Source of the DNA: Verrucomicrobiota bacterium
Lineage (GTDB): Bacteria; Verrucomicrobiota; Verrucomicrobiia; Limisphaerales; UBA1319
Assembly: GCA_022711435.1 (NCBI GenBank)
Contig: JAKLFB010000011.1
Location: 62,001 to 126,000, forward strand
DNA length: 64,000 nt
Direction: 5' to 3'
Within the stretch, counting starts at the first letter, position 1. The number at the start of each line of letters is the position of its first letter. The notes under the pieces are model-generated. The model did no database searches. It was not told where the DNA came from and worked only from the letters and a program-made list of their open reading frames with translations. The translations under genes were made by a program, and so were the position numbers. Shown here one piece after another: positions 48,990 to 59,356 of the stretch.

Positions 48990-50203
48990 CGGCACATCAA
49001 CATCCGAAATCCGAAATCCGAACCCGTCCAATCACCCGCCCTCCGAGTCGCGTCCACACGCCCTGGGCGGCCGGGCTTGCCCTGGCTTTACTGGTGGCGG
49101 GAGCTCCGCTCCTGGCCAGCCAAAGTGTGCCAGCCGCCGTCAATTACCAGGGTAAACTCACCGACAACCTGGGTAATGCCGTCAAGAACGGGTACTACGA
49201 AATCCAATTCCGCATCTGGAACGATCCGACGAGGAGCGAGAGCGCCAATTACATCTGGGGTCGCGTCTTCCCCCTGCACGTGGTCACCAACGGCATGTTC
49301 AACGTGTTGCTGACCGACGACGGCAGCGTGCCGGGCAGCCCCACGGTGAACAGTATCCTCGATGCGTTCGCCGAGCCGGATCGTTATCTGGGGCTGACGA
49401 TCATGCGCAATCCCAATGGCGTGGTCGGCTCACCCGTCGAGATCACCCCGCGCCAGAAGCTGGCGACGGCTCCGTTTGCCATTCACGCTCACGAGGCGAC
49501 GTCGGCGGGCCATGCGGTTTCAGCCGACAACGCCGCCCAAGCGGCCAGCGCCAGCTCGGCGCTGACTGCAGGCAACGCCACGAAGTTCGATAACTTGGCC
49601 ACGAGCGATTTCCTGAAGGTCAAGCAGACCGCACAGACCCTCAACGGCAGCCTAACCATTACCAATGGCACCCTTACTGTCGGAGGCGACACCACCGTGT
49701 CTGGCACATTCAAACTGACGGGCAATCCGGTCGTAACCGGCAGCCCGGTCGTGACTGGCAACCCGAACATAACCGGCAATTTGAGCGTCAGCGGTCAGGT
49801 GACTGCCAGTAGCACACTCAACGCACAGGGCGGCGTCAAGATCAGTGGAAACGTGCGCTTTGGCAGCGACGCGCCGATCGTTATCCGCCGCTTCCACCTC
49901 GCCGACCAGCCCAGCGGCGCTGAGGCCAAGTGGTACAACACGGGCTGGTCCACCACCACCTGGTCGGCGGTGTTCGTCGGATTCAACTGTACGGGGGATT
50001 ACAACGAGGGCGGCACCGGCCTGTTGCTGCAGATGATGATGTATCCGAACGGGAGCGGCGGCTCGACTTGGCGGATTTTGTATACCGTGCGCCATCACTC
50101 GGACCCACTGAAGGACATTTACGTGGACGTGATGTTCATCCGCAAGGAACTCACTTCCGACGACCGGCCGACTCTATATAACTTGCCAATCGAGAATCCC
50201 TAG
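48986..50203 (+). CDS. Secreted tail-fibre-like beta-repeat protein (405 aa)
   Basis: The ATG at 48986 overlaps the upstream stop (ATGA), which decides the start. The N-terminal 24 residues are basic and partly encoded by a heptamer repeat, followed by a hydrophobic signal (AAGLALALLVAGAPLLASQS). Next comes VPAAVNYQGKLTDNLGNAV and YYEIQFRIWND, a motif frequent in PVC secreted proteins with trimeric tail-fibre-like ends. The middle (about 215-290) is made of short V-T-G-N/S-P repeats such as TGNPVVTGSPVVTGNPNITG, suggesting a beta-helix or spike. The C-terminus (FHLADQPSGAEAKWYN ... NEGGTGLLLQMMMYPNG) resembles no family I know. There is no S74 chaperone-peptidase domain. No locus A counterpart was seen. 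Confidence 0.82.
   Translation: MTAHQHPKSEIRTRPITRPPSRVHTPWAAGLALALLVAGAPLLASQSVPAAVNYQGKLTDNLGNAVKNGYYEIQFRIWNDPTRSESANYIWGRVFPLHVVTNGMFNVLLTDDGSVPGSPTVNSILDAFAEPDRYLGLTIMRNPNGVVGSPVEITPRQKLATAPFAIHAHEATSAGHAVSADNAAQAASASSALTAGNATKFDNLATSDFLKVKQTAQTLNGSLTITNGTLTVGGDTTVSGTFKLTGNPVVTGSPVVTGNPNITGNLSVSGQVTASSTLNAQGGVKISGNVRFGSDAPIVIRRFHLADQPSGAEAKWYNTGWSTTTWSAVFVGFNCTGDYNEGGTGLLLQMMMYPNGSGGSTWRILYTVRHHSDPLKDIYVDVMFIRKELTSDDRPTLYNLPIENP
49002..49022 (+). repeat. Heptamer microsatellite (ATCCGAA)x3
   Basis: Three perfect tandem copies of ATCCGAA lie within the first codons of the tail-fibre-like gene. Seven-base units shift the reading frame when copies are gained or lost, so this could switch translation of the gene on or off. 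Confidence 0.7.
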
Positions 50204-50310
50204 TCGCTCAATGAATTCCTGGCCGGGAATGACAGACCAGCCATCCGGGGAGGCATTCGTCCAAATGGATCGGAACGACAACGGAGTTCAAATCCCAGAT
50301 TCCTCAACTC

Positions 50311-53300
50311 ATGAAACCTGCACTCGCTCGGCGCCGCTGGTGGAACTGGCCGCCTGAAGGCGGGACCATAAACCCGGGGCACGACCTGTTCAGAGCCATT
50401 GAGCACACGCGTCCTGCCAAGCTCGTTTTCCTGGCGCTGTGTCTCGCGCTCGGGGGCTATTCCGCACGGTTGGCGCGAGCCGCGGACTATTACCTCCAGA
50501 CCAGCTACCAGAACTATTCGTTTTCTCCGGGGCCGCCCGGCGGCGCCTGTAAGGATTACTTTGGCACAAACGCCTCGACCCTTTTCTTCTGCGGGCATGT
50601 GCTTGGCGACACGAACAGCGTTCGACCGGTCGGCGGCGCCTACGGCCTCGATTGGTCCGCATTCGGGCAACCGATCGAGAGCGTGCAGGCCGATTTGGCG
50701 ATCGGGGATTGCATCAGCCCGCCGCCCGGAGCCCTCACGAACCTGCCACCGGCCAATTTCGTCGCCGTGAAATGGGGCGACAATGCGGCGGCATACTACG
50801 AATGCGCCGAGCCTAAGGGAGCCGCGTTTTGGGTGCCTTCGACGGGGCAGATCATCGCTGCTCAAGCCAACAACCTGGCCATCGTTTGGAATATGACCAA
50901 CCAGACCACCTACCGCCAAATCCTCAACGTCAGTGCGGTCCCGGTCAAACGCCCCGCCCGCCTCTTTTGGACCGAGAAGCCCTACGACGCGCCGAAAGTC
51001 AACATGAGCGGCCTTTTCCCGATCATCCATTACAATGCCTCAGTCACGGCGCCCGTCGCGCAAGTGACCACCGTCACCAACGGCGGTATCATCATCTCGA
51101 GCACCAACTTCATCTCGGGGGTCTGGCTGGACGACTCGAAGCAGCTTTGCGCCAAGAGCGTCTCCGGCCTTTTCGTCATCGAGTATTACCAGGAGGGCAG
51201 TTACAGACAGCAGGTCCAGCCGGACGGCATTGAAGTGGTCGAGGTCCTCGAACCGAACCTCCAATTGGTCGAGGCCAGCGTCGGGGCCCGGCTCAAACCC
51301 ATCGATACGTATTGGGCCAATCTCGATGGCATCAACGGCCTGATCCCCAATGTCACTCACGGCATCACCGAAGGGACCGCCTACCAACACGACCAGACCG
51401 GGCCCAAAGACAACTGGGTGTTCGCTATCAAACGCACCTGGAGCGAGCCGTGGACGCTCGAAATCTACTGGCAGCACAAGGGCCGCATGGGTGTCCTATG
51501 GCCTTACGAGGTGGACTGGTATTCCTGCGACTGGCCCCTGTACCCGCAGCGCTACGCTCTGGGTGATGATCCACCCAACGACACCGCGCCGGTGCTGATT
51601 CCACCAGCTCTGACGGCGGAGCTAATGGAAGACATGGAGCCGCAACTGCATGCCAGCATCTCCGCCAGTGGCCGGTCGTTCACGGCGACCGAGCCTGGCC
51701 TCTGCCTGCTCAAGTACACTACCCACGACGATATTTGGTTCGAGGTGGTTCAGAGCTTAAGCCACACCAATGAAATCGCTTTCGATCTGGACCCGGTGGA
51801 CTGGCCCATCGGCGAGGAGCTCACGCCCCGGGATGTCACCGCCCACGCACTGCGGTTCGACGGCGTGAACGACTACGTGACGGTCAACCAGGGATTCCTG
51901 AATGCACTCACCAACTGGACCGTGGCGCTCTGGTTCCGAGCCGATCGCTTTGGCGACCAAGTGCTCTATTCGGAAGGAGTTCCCGCCACCACGTTCAACT
52001 TGGCCTTGACGACCAACGGCCAGGTGAAGGTGGAGGCGTGGAACAAGATCGCCGCCAGTTGGTCCCGAGCGATCACCACCAACGCCCCCGTGCAATCGAA
52101 CCGTTGGCACCATGTCGCCGTCAGCTACACCGGAGGCACCGACACCGCTGGCACGATGCGCCTTTATCTCGACAATTTCTCCTGGGAAACCAACATGTTC
52201 CATCGCGTCAGCGCAGACGGCACGAAGCAGACCCTCTTGGGCGCCCAGTCGGTGGCGACGCCCAACAAGTTCTATCAGGGCAAACTCAGCCACGTGCGGG
52301 TGTGGAACACGATGCTCACGAGCGACCAGGTGCGCAGCAACTGCTTTCTCGTGGCAGCGGACACGGCGGCCAACCTGGTCGCCGACTTTCCCCTGAACGA
52401 GGGGGAGGGTGATGTCGTTCATGACCGAGCCGGCGGCCACGATGGCACGGCGATCAACCGCCCGATCTGGTCCAGCCGAGTCATCCCCATCGGCGCCTAT
52501 TGGGCTGATTTCCCCGGCTACATTTACGTGGCGGCCGGCAACCGCTACAACATCAACCGCTACGACTATCCGACCGAAACGGCGCCGGACTCGGCATCGT
52601 ACGTATTTGCCGTGAACACCGGCCTGCTCGAAGTCTGGTGGGCCAGCCGCAGTCGCCAGGTGAACATGCCGGCTGTGTATTACCCCTCGCGAGTCCAACG
52701 CTACAACAACATCTGGCCGACAGACCCGCCCGAGATCGTGATCGCCAGCGACCTGGGCAGCAGCGGCAACTCGCTCACTGCCGCCGATGAGGCCCTCTCC
52801 TTCAACGGCGCCAACACCAGCTGCGTGATCACGCGCTACAACGAGGTCATGAACTCGCCTCTGGCGTTGACTTTCGAGGCATGGGTGAAGCTGGCCAATC
52901 CGGGCGCCTCCCAGTTTGTCCTTCAGCGGAGCGGTCAGTTCTACCTCGCCGTCTCCGGCGGAACTGTGACCGGGTATTTCAACGTTCCGGACGGGCGGTA
53001 CTTTTCCGCCGTAGGTGGTTCGGTTCCAACGAACCAGTGGGTGCATGTCTGCTGTGCGATAGGCGGTGGCAATCTGACTATTTATCTCAATGGCCAGCGC
53101 GTCGGCAATACTGGGATTGGCGGTTGGCAAATCAGGAGCGACCTCACTTCCGACTTGTATATCGGCCGCGGCACCAGCGTGGCGCCCAGCATTGTGGGTT
53201 CGATCGGCGAGGTGCGCATCTGGAACAAGGCAAGAACCGCCCAAGAGATCGCAGCCACTTGGCGCACGCCACTGGCGGGCGATGAGCCCGGTCTGGTGGT

Positions 53301-56300
53301 GTACTATCCGTTCAGGCGGGGTGATAGCCCATACGAACTGCGCGACGCCGGGCCCTATCGCTTGCACGGCGCGATCTATGACGCCGTTTGGACCACGCCC
53401 GGCCATCCGATCCTCGAGGCTGGTCCGCTCGTCCTTGGCTCGTCATCGGTCTACTTCCAGAACGACCCCGCATTGGCCGGCTACAATCCCAACGAAGAGC
53501 ATGCCCTGTTCCTGAGCGGCGTGGCCTATGCCCTGCGCAACGATCTCAACACCGCCGGTTCGTCGGAGCCGTATGTCCTGGTAGACTATCTCGACCCGGC
53601 TACGGCCCGGCCCGGCATGAAGGTGTTCACTGTAATGGCCACCAACGAGTTCTACACGTTCGATCGCAAGGCCATCGCCGGCAATGCCATCACACCGATC
53701 ATGCCCTTGAGCGCAATGCCTCTTTGCGCCCTAACGGACTCCACGAACAAACCGCCTGCCTGGCGCGATCGCAAACTCAACTGGTGGGCGGTGTCGGCGG
53801 GCGACGATGGCAACGCCGCCAATGCCGTGATGCAATACTATTACCAGATGCAGCCCACATTCTGCTTCCCCAGTCTGTCGGCTGAAGAGCAACCTGCAAT
53901 TGGCCAGGAGTTGCCCTTGCTGCCCAACCCGTCCTTCAACGGCGGCACCACGGGCACGCCGGTGCCGGTCACCTATCGCGTCGTCTGGCCGGACAACCCG
54001 CCGGAGTTGTACATCGGCCAGACGCTCACTCTGCCCACTCATGGCCTGCCGGACATCTGGAATCAACTCAGCGTGGACATCGAGTACGACCAATCCATGC
54101 GCACGAACGGGCGCCCGAGCGTGACGTTGTTTGACCCGATAGCCGATCGTGCGGTGGGCCTCGATTACAGCGTGGTCAAGGAAATGGTCAGTAGCGAACT
54201 CGCACGGCAGGAACTCACCAGCAAAATTTACCGTTTTCCAGACCTCCCCCCATCGCTCTATCCGCGGCTCTTTTACGATCCCGATCGGGGCCAGCTCGTG
54301 TTGCGGGGTCAAAGGATCGAGACCCTCACCGGCACGGGCTACCTGCTGCTCAACCTACTCGAGGCTTTCGAGAAACAGGCGGCCGCTCAGATGGCTGCCG
54401 TGTTGGACACCAGCCCACGCAGCGCCTGGAATACAGCGATCGCCGACCTCCCCGCCGATTTGTTGCTGCTCGAGCAGAACGTCCCCTATGTCAAGGCAGC
54501 CCTCGGGGCCCGCCTTACCAATGGCGTGGGCTACGTCACGCTCGCCTTCAACAACAGCACCAACCGCCACCAGGTGCCTTCCGCGCAGCCGGTCAGCCTC
54601 AGCGTGATCAAGGTGGTCCCCAAACTCTACTCGGGCGAGCTCGAGGTCATCTACCCCGACGATGCCCTGGCCGAGCAACTCTCGTTGCGCTACAGTGCCG
54701 ACCTGGCCGGGCAGATTGAAGAAGCCGAGTTCGAATGGCGCTGGACCAACCCCATCGGCGGCCTGATTCCAGACGAGGATTTCGAGGGAAGCAACTGGTC
54801 CACATACGGCTCGGGGACCGCCTCCGCCGCGAATGAAGTCACCCTCACGGGAGCCAGCGATTTCACCCTGACCGATCATTACTTCGCCGCCCGCTACCGC
54901 CCGGTGGCGCCCACCGGCCCGACGGGCGCTAACTGGAGCGAATGGTCCTACAACCTCGCCCCCGGCTGGGTCAAACGCGCCATGACCGGGATCAATCCTT
55001 TCGTCCAAATCTTCACTAACATGGTGGAGAATACAGTCGACACGCGCGTGAGCATGATCAGCCAGGCCGGAGGACCGTATGAAGGCGACGTGGCCCTCAA
55101 CCTGAACGCCGCCAGCAGCAGCGGGCTGATCGCCACCTATCAGACCATCTTCAATCGCGCCAAAGCCTTCGGCTTCGCGTCCGGCACCTCCGACGACAAC
55201 CTGAACCAGACCCTGCTCTTCGCGGCGACCCGCCTGCATGACCTCTACATGCTCTTGGGCAACGAGGCCTACGCCGACGCGCAGGACCCGACGATCGCCT
55301 TCCCCATCTCGCTGGCCCAAGACGAGCATGGCGCCGAAGCTACGTCGATCTTCCCCTTCATGAACCAGGTGCCCAACCTGCTCGAAGAAGAGTTGGCCTT
55401 GCTTCGCGGACGGGATGCCACGCTCGAGCCCTCGGTCGAGACCTCGCCGATCTACAACCGCCTGATATGGAACTTCACCCAGGGCATTAACGGCGGCGAA
55501 CCAGCTTACGCCTATAACTACAACCTCCGCGGCACGCCGACCAACGCCGTCGGCGCAATCCTGGCCGAGGACGCCAAACGCCTCTACCCGCAGGGTCATG
55601 GCGATGCCTGGGGCCATTACCTGAGTGCGATCAGCCCCTACTACGACCTGCTCTCCTACCCGAACTTCCGCTGGCATACCGAACCCGAGGCCACCCTCCT
55701 CGGCAACGCCCCCGTCAGCGTGGATTATCTCGACGAACAGAAGTTTGCTGAGACCGCCGCCGCCCGCGCGCGCACGGGCGCCGAGGTTGTGAAAGAGACG
55801 TTCCGCCAGACCTATTCCGAAGACCCGAACGGGCGCTGGCCCGCCTACCATGACAGCGATACCGCGCGCGCCTGGGGCCTGGGCGACTGGGCGAGCCGCG
55901 CCGGCCAGGCCGCTTACTTTGATTGGGCCGTGGCCAACTCGCTCCTGCTCGATCATCTCACCAACGTGATTCAGATCGGCGGCACAAGGAGTCAATCGCC
56001 GGAAGGCATCCAGAAGATCGACCGCGCCTCGACGCCGGAACTCAAAGAGATCGCCTCGAACTTCCGCGAGATCCAGAACCAGGTCGACAGCGCCAACGGC
56101 GGCCTCAATCCGCTCGGCTTGGCCCGCAACGTGGTTCCGTTCGACATCGACCCCGCGGCCATTGACGCAGGCCAGACGCACTTCGAGCAGATGTACAGCC
56201 GCGCGCTCCAGGCGCTTTACAACGCCTGTGTCGCCTTCGATCACGCCCGCAACACCATGCGAGAACTCCGCGCCCAGTCCGATTCGCTCTACGACCTCGA

Positions 56301-58512
56301 AGAGGCGCTGGCCCAAAACGAGATCGACTACCACAACCGCCTCATCGAGCTCTACGGCTATCCGTATCCGGACGACATCGGCGCGGGGAAGACCTACCCC
56401 CAAGGATATGATGGCCCGGACCTCATTAACTGGCGCATCCTCGACCTGGAGAATCTGCTCGTCAACGCCCCGACGGATGCGGAACCGATGGAGGTCGAGG
56501 TTCGCAACCTGGTGTTTGTTCCAGGCAGTCAGTTTGAAGGCCACGAGTACGATGACTATCAGGAACTGTTCGCGGACACCCAAACGACGAATCAGGTGGT
56601 GGGAACCGTCACTGTCTACGTGGCCGACAATGGGCTCCAGGTGAAGCCATCCGACTGGGCCGGACGCCGGCCCGCCCTGGGCGAACTCCAACTCGCGCTT
56701 TCCGATTACGTACAGACTTGGTATGCGCTCGAAGCCAAGATGAACGATTACGATCAGGCCCTGACCGCACTTGAGACCGACATCGAACACCGACTGGCCG
56801 ACTACGAGCGCTACCCGAACGAATGGAAGGAAGATGACGAGACCCTCGAAGCCAAGAAAAAGACCCTCAAGATCGTGGCGGGATTGAAGGCGGGCGCCAC
56901 CGCGTCCAAACTCGTGGCCGAGTTTGCGAAGAGCATCGGCGAAACCGGCGCCGAGTATATGCCCTTCACCACCACCGGCGCCGCCCCGCCCTTCCCGATC
57001 ACGACCATCATGTGGATGACCAAGCCGGCGGTCGAGTTGCCGATTCGACTCGCGTATTGGGGCACCATCCTGAGCGAGGCCGCCGTCGAGATCGCCGCCG
57101 ACCAGATGGAGGCCGAACAGGCGAAGGAGGAGGTTGACCTCGAAATGCTCCTCAAGAGCGACGAGTACTACGATCTCCTGCGCTTCAATACGGCCGAAAC
57201 CATGGACAAACTCAAAAATCAGTATGTCAAACGAGCGGAGTTGTTCGCCCAGGTCGAGGCCCTGTCCCAAAGCGATCAGCGCGTCGAGAAGCTCCTGGCG
57301 GAAGGCCAACGATTGCTCACCGAACGCAGCCAGGTTCGCGTCCGCGCGGCCCAGCGCATCCAGTCGCAACGCTATGCCGATCTCTCGTTCCGCATCTTCC
57401 GTGATGACGCCTTGCGCCGGTACCAGAGCACATTCGATCTTGCCGCACGTTACACTTATCTTGCCGCCAAGGCCTACGATTACGAGACCGGCTTGCTTTA
57501 TTCCGACACCGACCGGACTCCCGGCGCGTGGTTCCTCGAGGACGTCGTTCGAGCGCGTCTGCCCGGGCGGTTCTATGTCTGGCTGGGCACACCGATGGTC
57601 GGCGGCGCCGTCGGCGAACCCGGTCTGGCCGACGTCCTGGCCCGCATGAAAGCGGATTGGGACGTCGTGAAAGGCCGGTTCGGCTTCAACAACCCAGACA
57701 ACGAAACCAGTCGGTTCTCATTGCGGACCGAGTTGTTCCGCATTTCGCTCTCGTCCAGTAACAATCCGGTCTGGTCCCTGGCGCTCGAGAACTGCAAAGT
57801 GGCTGACCTGCGTCAGCTCCCCGAGTTTCGGCGCTATTGCCGGCCGTTTGCCGATACCACCAACGCCGAACCGGGCATCGCCATCGAGTTCCCGACCTTT
57901 GTCATTGCCGGCAAGAACTACTTCGGGTTGGACTTGGCGGGCGGCGACAACGCTTACGACCCCAGCCATTTCGCCACCAAGATTCGCTCCGCCGGGGTCT
58001 GGTTCAAGGGCTACAATGTCACTTTCAACACGAACGTCACCGGCGCCGGTCTGGCGAACGAGCCGCGCGTCTATCTCGTCCCTGTCGGCGAAGACGTGTT
58101 GCGTTCGCCCACGGGCGGCCCGGGAGCGCTGCGTCATTGGACGGTCCTCAACCAAGCGATGCCCCTGCCGTACAACGTCGGCGCGGCCGACCTGGACGAC
58201 CAGGACTGGATTCCGGTGATCGACTCGTTGCGCGAACCGCTGGGCCAGATTCGCCGCTTTGCCTCCTTCCGCGCCTATCATGACCGCGGTCAGTTTGATG
58301 AGGCCGAAACGCACAGCAACGGGCGGTTGGTCGGTCGCTCGGTCTGGAATACCCGGTGGCTGTTGATCATCCCGGGCCGAACATTGCTCGCCGACCCCAA
58401 CGAGGGTGTCGAACGCTTCATCCACGGAGCAGCGGTGGATGGCGGCCGCGACGGCCTGGGCGTGGTGGACATCCTGGTTTTCTTCCAGACTTACTCGATC
58501 GGAGGAGACTGA
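50311..58512 (+). CDS. Giant secreted LamG protein (2733 aa), locus B paralogue
   Basis: It starts at ATG 50311, 108 bp after the preceding gene, with a long n-region and hydrophobic signal (LVFLALCLALGGYSARLARA-ADYY). Two LamG/concanavalin-like modules are visible: about 512-690 (LRFDGVNDYVTVN, WTVALWFRAD, HVRVWNTMLT) and about 827-1010 (LSFNGANTSCVI, FEAWVKL, EVRIWNKARTAQEI). From about 1056 it parallels the locus A giant: GYNPNEEHALF, YPQGHGDAWGHYLSA (about 1758), YFDWAVANSLL, NPLGLARNVVPFDI (about 1932), YPQGYDGPDL, a helical, coiled-coil-rich segment (about 2125-2365), and the C-terminal FRAYHDRG, GRSVWNTRWLLIIPGR block. No catalytic motif recognised. LamG modules suggest sugar or protein binding at the surface. 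A GGAGGAG near the end serves the next gene. Confidence 0.9.
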   Translation: MKPALARRRWWNWPPEGGTINPGHDLFRAIEHTRPAKLVFLALCLALGGYSARLARAADYYLQTSYQNYSFSPGPPGGACKDYFGTNASTLFFCGHVLGDTNSVRPVGGAYGLDWSAFGQPIESVQADLAIGDCISPPPGALTNLPPANFVAVKWGDNAAAYYECAEPKGAAFWVPSTGQIIAAQANNLAIVWNMTNQTTYRQILNVSAVPVKRPARLFWTEKPYDAPKVNMSGLFPIIHYNASVTAPVAQVTTVTNGGIIISSTNFISGVWLDDSKQLCAKSVSGLFVIEYYQEGSYRQQVQPDGIEVVEVLEPNLQLVEASVGARLKPIDTYWANLDGINGLIPNVTHGITEGTAYQHDQTGPKDNWVFAIKRTWSEPWTLEIYWQHKGRMGVLWPYEVDWYSCDWPLYPQRYALGDDPPNDTAPVLIPPALTAELMEDMEPQLHASISASGRSFTATEPGLCLLKYTTHDDIWFEVVQSLSHTNEIAFDLDPVDWPIGEELTPRDVTAHALRFDGVNDYVTVNQGFLNALTNWTVALWFRADRFGDQVLYSEGVPATTFNLALTTNGQVKVEAWNKIAASWSRAITTNAPVQSNRWHHVAVSYTGGTDTAGTMRLYLDNFSWETNMFHRVSADGTKQTLLGAQSVATPNKFYQGKLSHVRVWNTMLTSDQVRSNCFLVAADTAANLVADFPLNEGEGDVVHDRAGGHDGTAINRPIWSSRVIPIGAYWADFPGYIYVAAGNRYNINRYDYPTETAPDSASYVFAVNTGLLEVWWASRSRQVNMPAVYYPSRVQRYNNIWPTDPPEIVIASDLGSSGNSLTAADEALSFNGANTSCVITRYNEVMNSPLALTFEAWVKLANPGASQFVLQRSGQFYLAVSGGTVTGYFNVPDGRYFSAVGGSVPTNQWVHVCCAIGGGNLTIYLNGQRVGNTGIGGWQIRSDLTSDLYIGRGTSVAPSIVGSIGEVRIWNKARTAQEIAATWRTPLAGDEPGLVVYYPFRRGDSPYELRDAGPYRLHGAIYDAVWTTPGHPILEAGPLVLGSSSVYFQNDPALAGYNPNEEHALFLSGVAYALRNDLNTAGSSEPYVLVDYLDPATARPGMKVFTVMATNEFYTFDRKAIAGNAITPIMPLSAMPLCALTDSTNKPPAWRDRKLNWWAVSAGDDGNAANAVMQYYYQMQPTFCFPSLSAEEQPAIGQELPLLPNPSFNGGTTGTPVPVTYRVVWPDNPPELYIGQTLTLPTHGLPDIWNQLSVDIEYDQSMRTNGRPSVTLFDPIADRAVGLDYSVVKEMVSSELARQELTSKIYRFPDLPPSLYPRLFYDPDRGQLVLRGQRIETLTGTGYLLLNLLEAFEKQAAAQMAAVLDTSPRSAWNTAIADLPADLLLLEQNVPYVKAALGARLTNGVGYVTLAFNNSTNRHQVPSAQPVSLSVIKVVPKLYSGELEVIYPDDALAEQLSLRYSADLAGQIEEAEFEWRWTNPIGGLIPDEDFEGSNWSTYGSGTASAANEVTLTGASDFTLTDHYFAARYRPVAPTGPTGANWSEWSYNLAPGWVKRAMTGINPFVQIFTNMVENTVDTRVSMISQAGGPYEGDVALNLNAASSSGLIATYQTIFNRAKAFGFASGTSDDNLNQTLLFAATRLHDLYMLLGNEAYADAQDPTIAFPISLAQDEHGAEATSIFPFMNQVPNLLEEELALLRGRDATLEPSVETSPIYNRLIWNFTQGINGGEPAYAYNYNLRGTPTNAVGAILAEDAKRLYPQGHGDAWGHYLSAISPYYDLLSYPNFRWHTEPEATLLGNAPVSVDYLDEQKFAETAAARARTGAEVVKETFRQTYSEDPNGRWPAYHDSDTARAWGLGDWASRAGQAAYFDWAVANSLLLDHLTNVIQIGGTRSQSPEGIQKIDRASTPELKEIASNFREIQNQVDSANGGLNPLGLARNVVPFDIDPAAIDAGQTHFEQMYSRALQALYNACVAFDHARNTMRELRAQSDSLYDLEEALAQNEIDYHNRLIELYGYPYPDDIGAGKTYPQGYDGPDLINWRILDLENLLVNAPTDAEPMEVEVRNLVFVPGSQFEGHEYDDYQELFADTQTTNQVVGTVTVYVADNGLQVKPSDWAGRRPALGELQLALSDYVQTWYALEAKMNDYDQALTALETDIEHRLADYERYPNEWKEDDETLEAKKKTLKIVAGLKAGATASKLVAEFAKSIGETGAEYMPFTTTGAAPPFPITTIMWMTKPAVELPIRLAYWGTILSEAAVEIAADQMEAEQAKEEVDLEMLLKSDEYYDLLRFNTAETMDKLKNQYVKRAELFAQVEALSQSDQRVEKLLAEGQRLLTERSQVRVRAAQRIQSQRYADLSFRIFRDDALRRYQSTFDLAARYTYLAAKAYDYETGLLYSDTDRTPGAWFLEDVVRARLPGRFYVWLGTPMVGGAVGEPGLADVLARMKADWDVVKGRFGFNNPDNETSRFSLRTELFRISLSSSNNPVWSLALENCKVADLRQLPEFRRYCRPFADTTNAEPGIAIEFPTFVIAGKNYFGLDLAGGDNAYDPSHFATKIRSAGVWFKGYNVTFNTNVTGAGLANEPRVYLVPVGEDVLRSPTGGPGALRHWTVLNQAMPLPYNVGAADLDDQDWIPVIDSLREPLGQIRRFASFRAYHDRGQFDEAETHSNGRLVGRSVWNTRWLLIIPGRTLLADPNEGVERFIHGAAVDGGRDGLGVVDILVFFQTYSIGGD

Positions 58513-58513
58513 T

Positions 58514-59356
58514 ATGAAAGACTGCTTTCTCAATGCCACACTCTCGGTGCTGGGCTTGGGCCTTGCCTTCCTCGCGCCGCCATGCCGCGCTGGATTGCCC
58601 CAACCCATGTGTATTATTTACGGCCAGGCGCTCGACGGCTACGGTCTCCCTTACCGTGCTGGCGCCGACGTTATCCTTTTCCACGGGACCAGTGAGATCG
58701 CGCGGCAGACGATCAACGGCTCGCTTGCGCCCGGAGTGAACTTCGCTCTATACGTCCACCTGGACGACGGCCGCGGAGCCAAGCCTTACTCGCCGCGCGC
58801 CGTGCGCACGGGTGATTCCGTCTCGATCGTCGTCCGCGATAAGGACGGCGTGAAAACGATCATGGAGAGCCAACTGGTGCCGCCCGTAGGCTTGCCGGGC
58901 GACCTGTTGCTCCTCAACGTCACCGCTGGTCAGGACACCGATGGCGACGGACTGTCCGACCTCTGGGAGTGGGAGATCATCGCCTGGTCGAACGGGGCTC
59001 TGCACAACCTCTGGGAAGTGAATGGCGATGACGACTTCGACGGGGACCACATGTCCAACCGCCAGGAATACCAGGCCGGCACATTCGCCTTTCTAGACTA
59101 CGATGCGCTGTTGATCGAAGAGTTGATCCCCGCCGCGAATGGCCGTCTCCGCCTCACCTTCCTGAGTGTGCCCGGGATAACGTACAGCGTGCGGTGCGCC
59201 ACCGGCCTGAGCGAGTCCGCATGGCAACCGTGCGCGTTCTCACTCAGCGACGCCGGCGCGTTTCAGACCGTACCGGTCGAGGGACCCGGCAACTGGATGT
59301 CCCTTTACGTGCCCCTCCAGGAGCCCATGTGCTTCTACCACTTGATCGCTGAATGA
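58514..59356 (+). CDS. Secreted 'YGQ'-TSP3-like protein (280 aa)
   Basis: ATG 58514 is preceded by GGAGGAG six to seven bases upstream and lies one base after the giant protein stop. Signal peptide: LSVLGLGLAFLAPPCRA. A beta domain follows, beginning LPQPMCIIYGQ, then a calcium-type module TDGDGLSDLWEWE and DDDFDGDHMSNRQEYQAGT (about 150-205), then a short C-terminal beta domain ending FYHLIAE. All three parts correspond to the ends of the 905-aa locus A protein, where other modules are inserted between them. It is probably exported with the giant protein; its role is unknown. The stop overlaps the next start as ATGA. Confidence 0.85.
   Translation: MKDCFLNATLSVLGLGLAFLAPPCRAGLPQPMCIIYGQALDGYGLPYRAGADVILFHGTSEIARQTINGSLAPGVNFALYVHLDDGRGAKPYSPRAVRTGDSVSIVVRDKDGVKTIMESQLVPPVGLPGDLLLLNVTAGQDTDGDGLSDLWEWEIIAWSNGALHNLWEVNGDDDFDGDHMSNRQEYQAGTFAFLDYDALLIEELIPAANGRLRLTFLSVPGITYSVRCATGLSESAWQPCAFSLSDAGAFQTVPVEGPGNWMSLYVPLQEPMCFYHLIAE

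Noticed and set aside
54355-57369. Minus-strand frame of 1004 codons
   Set aside because: Antisense to the locus B giant protein; no domain motifs.
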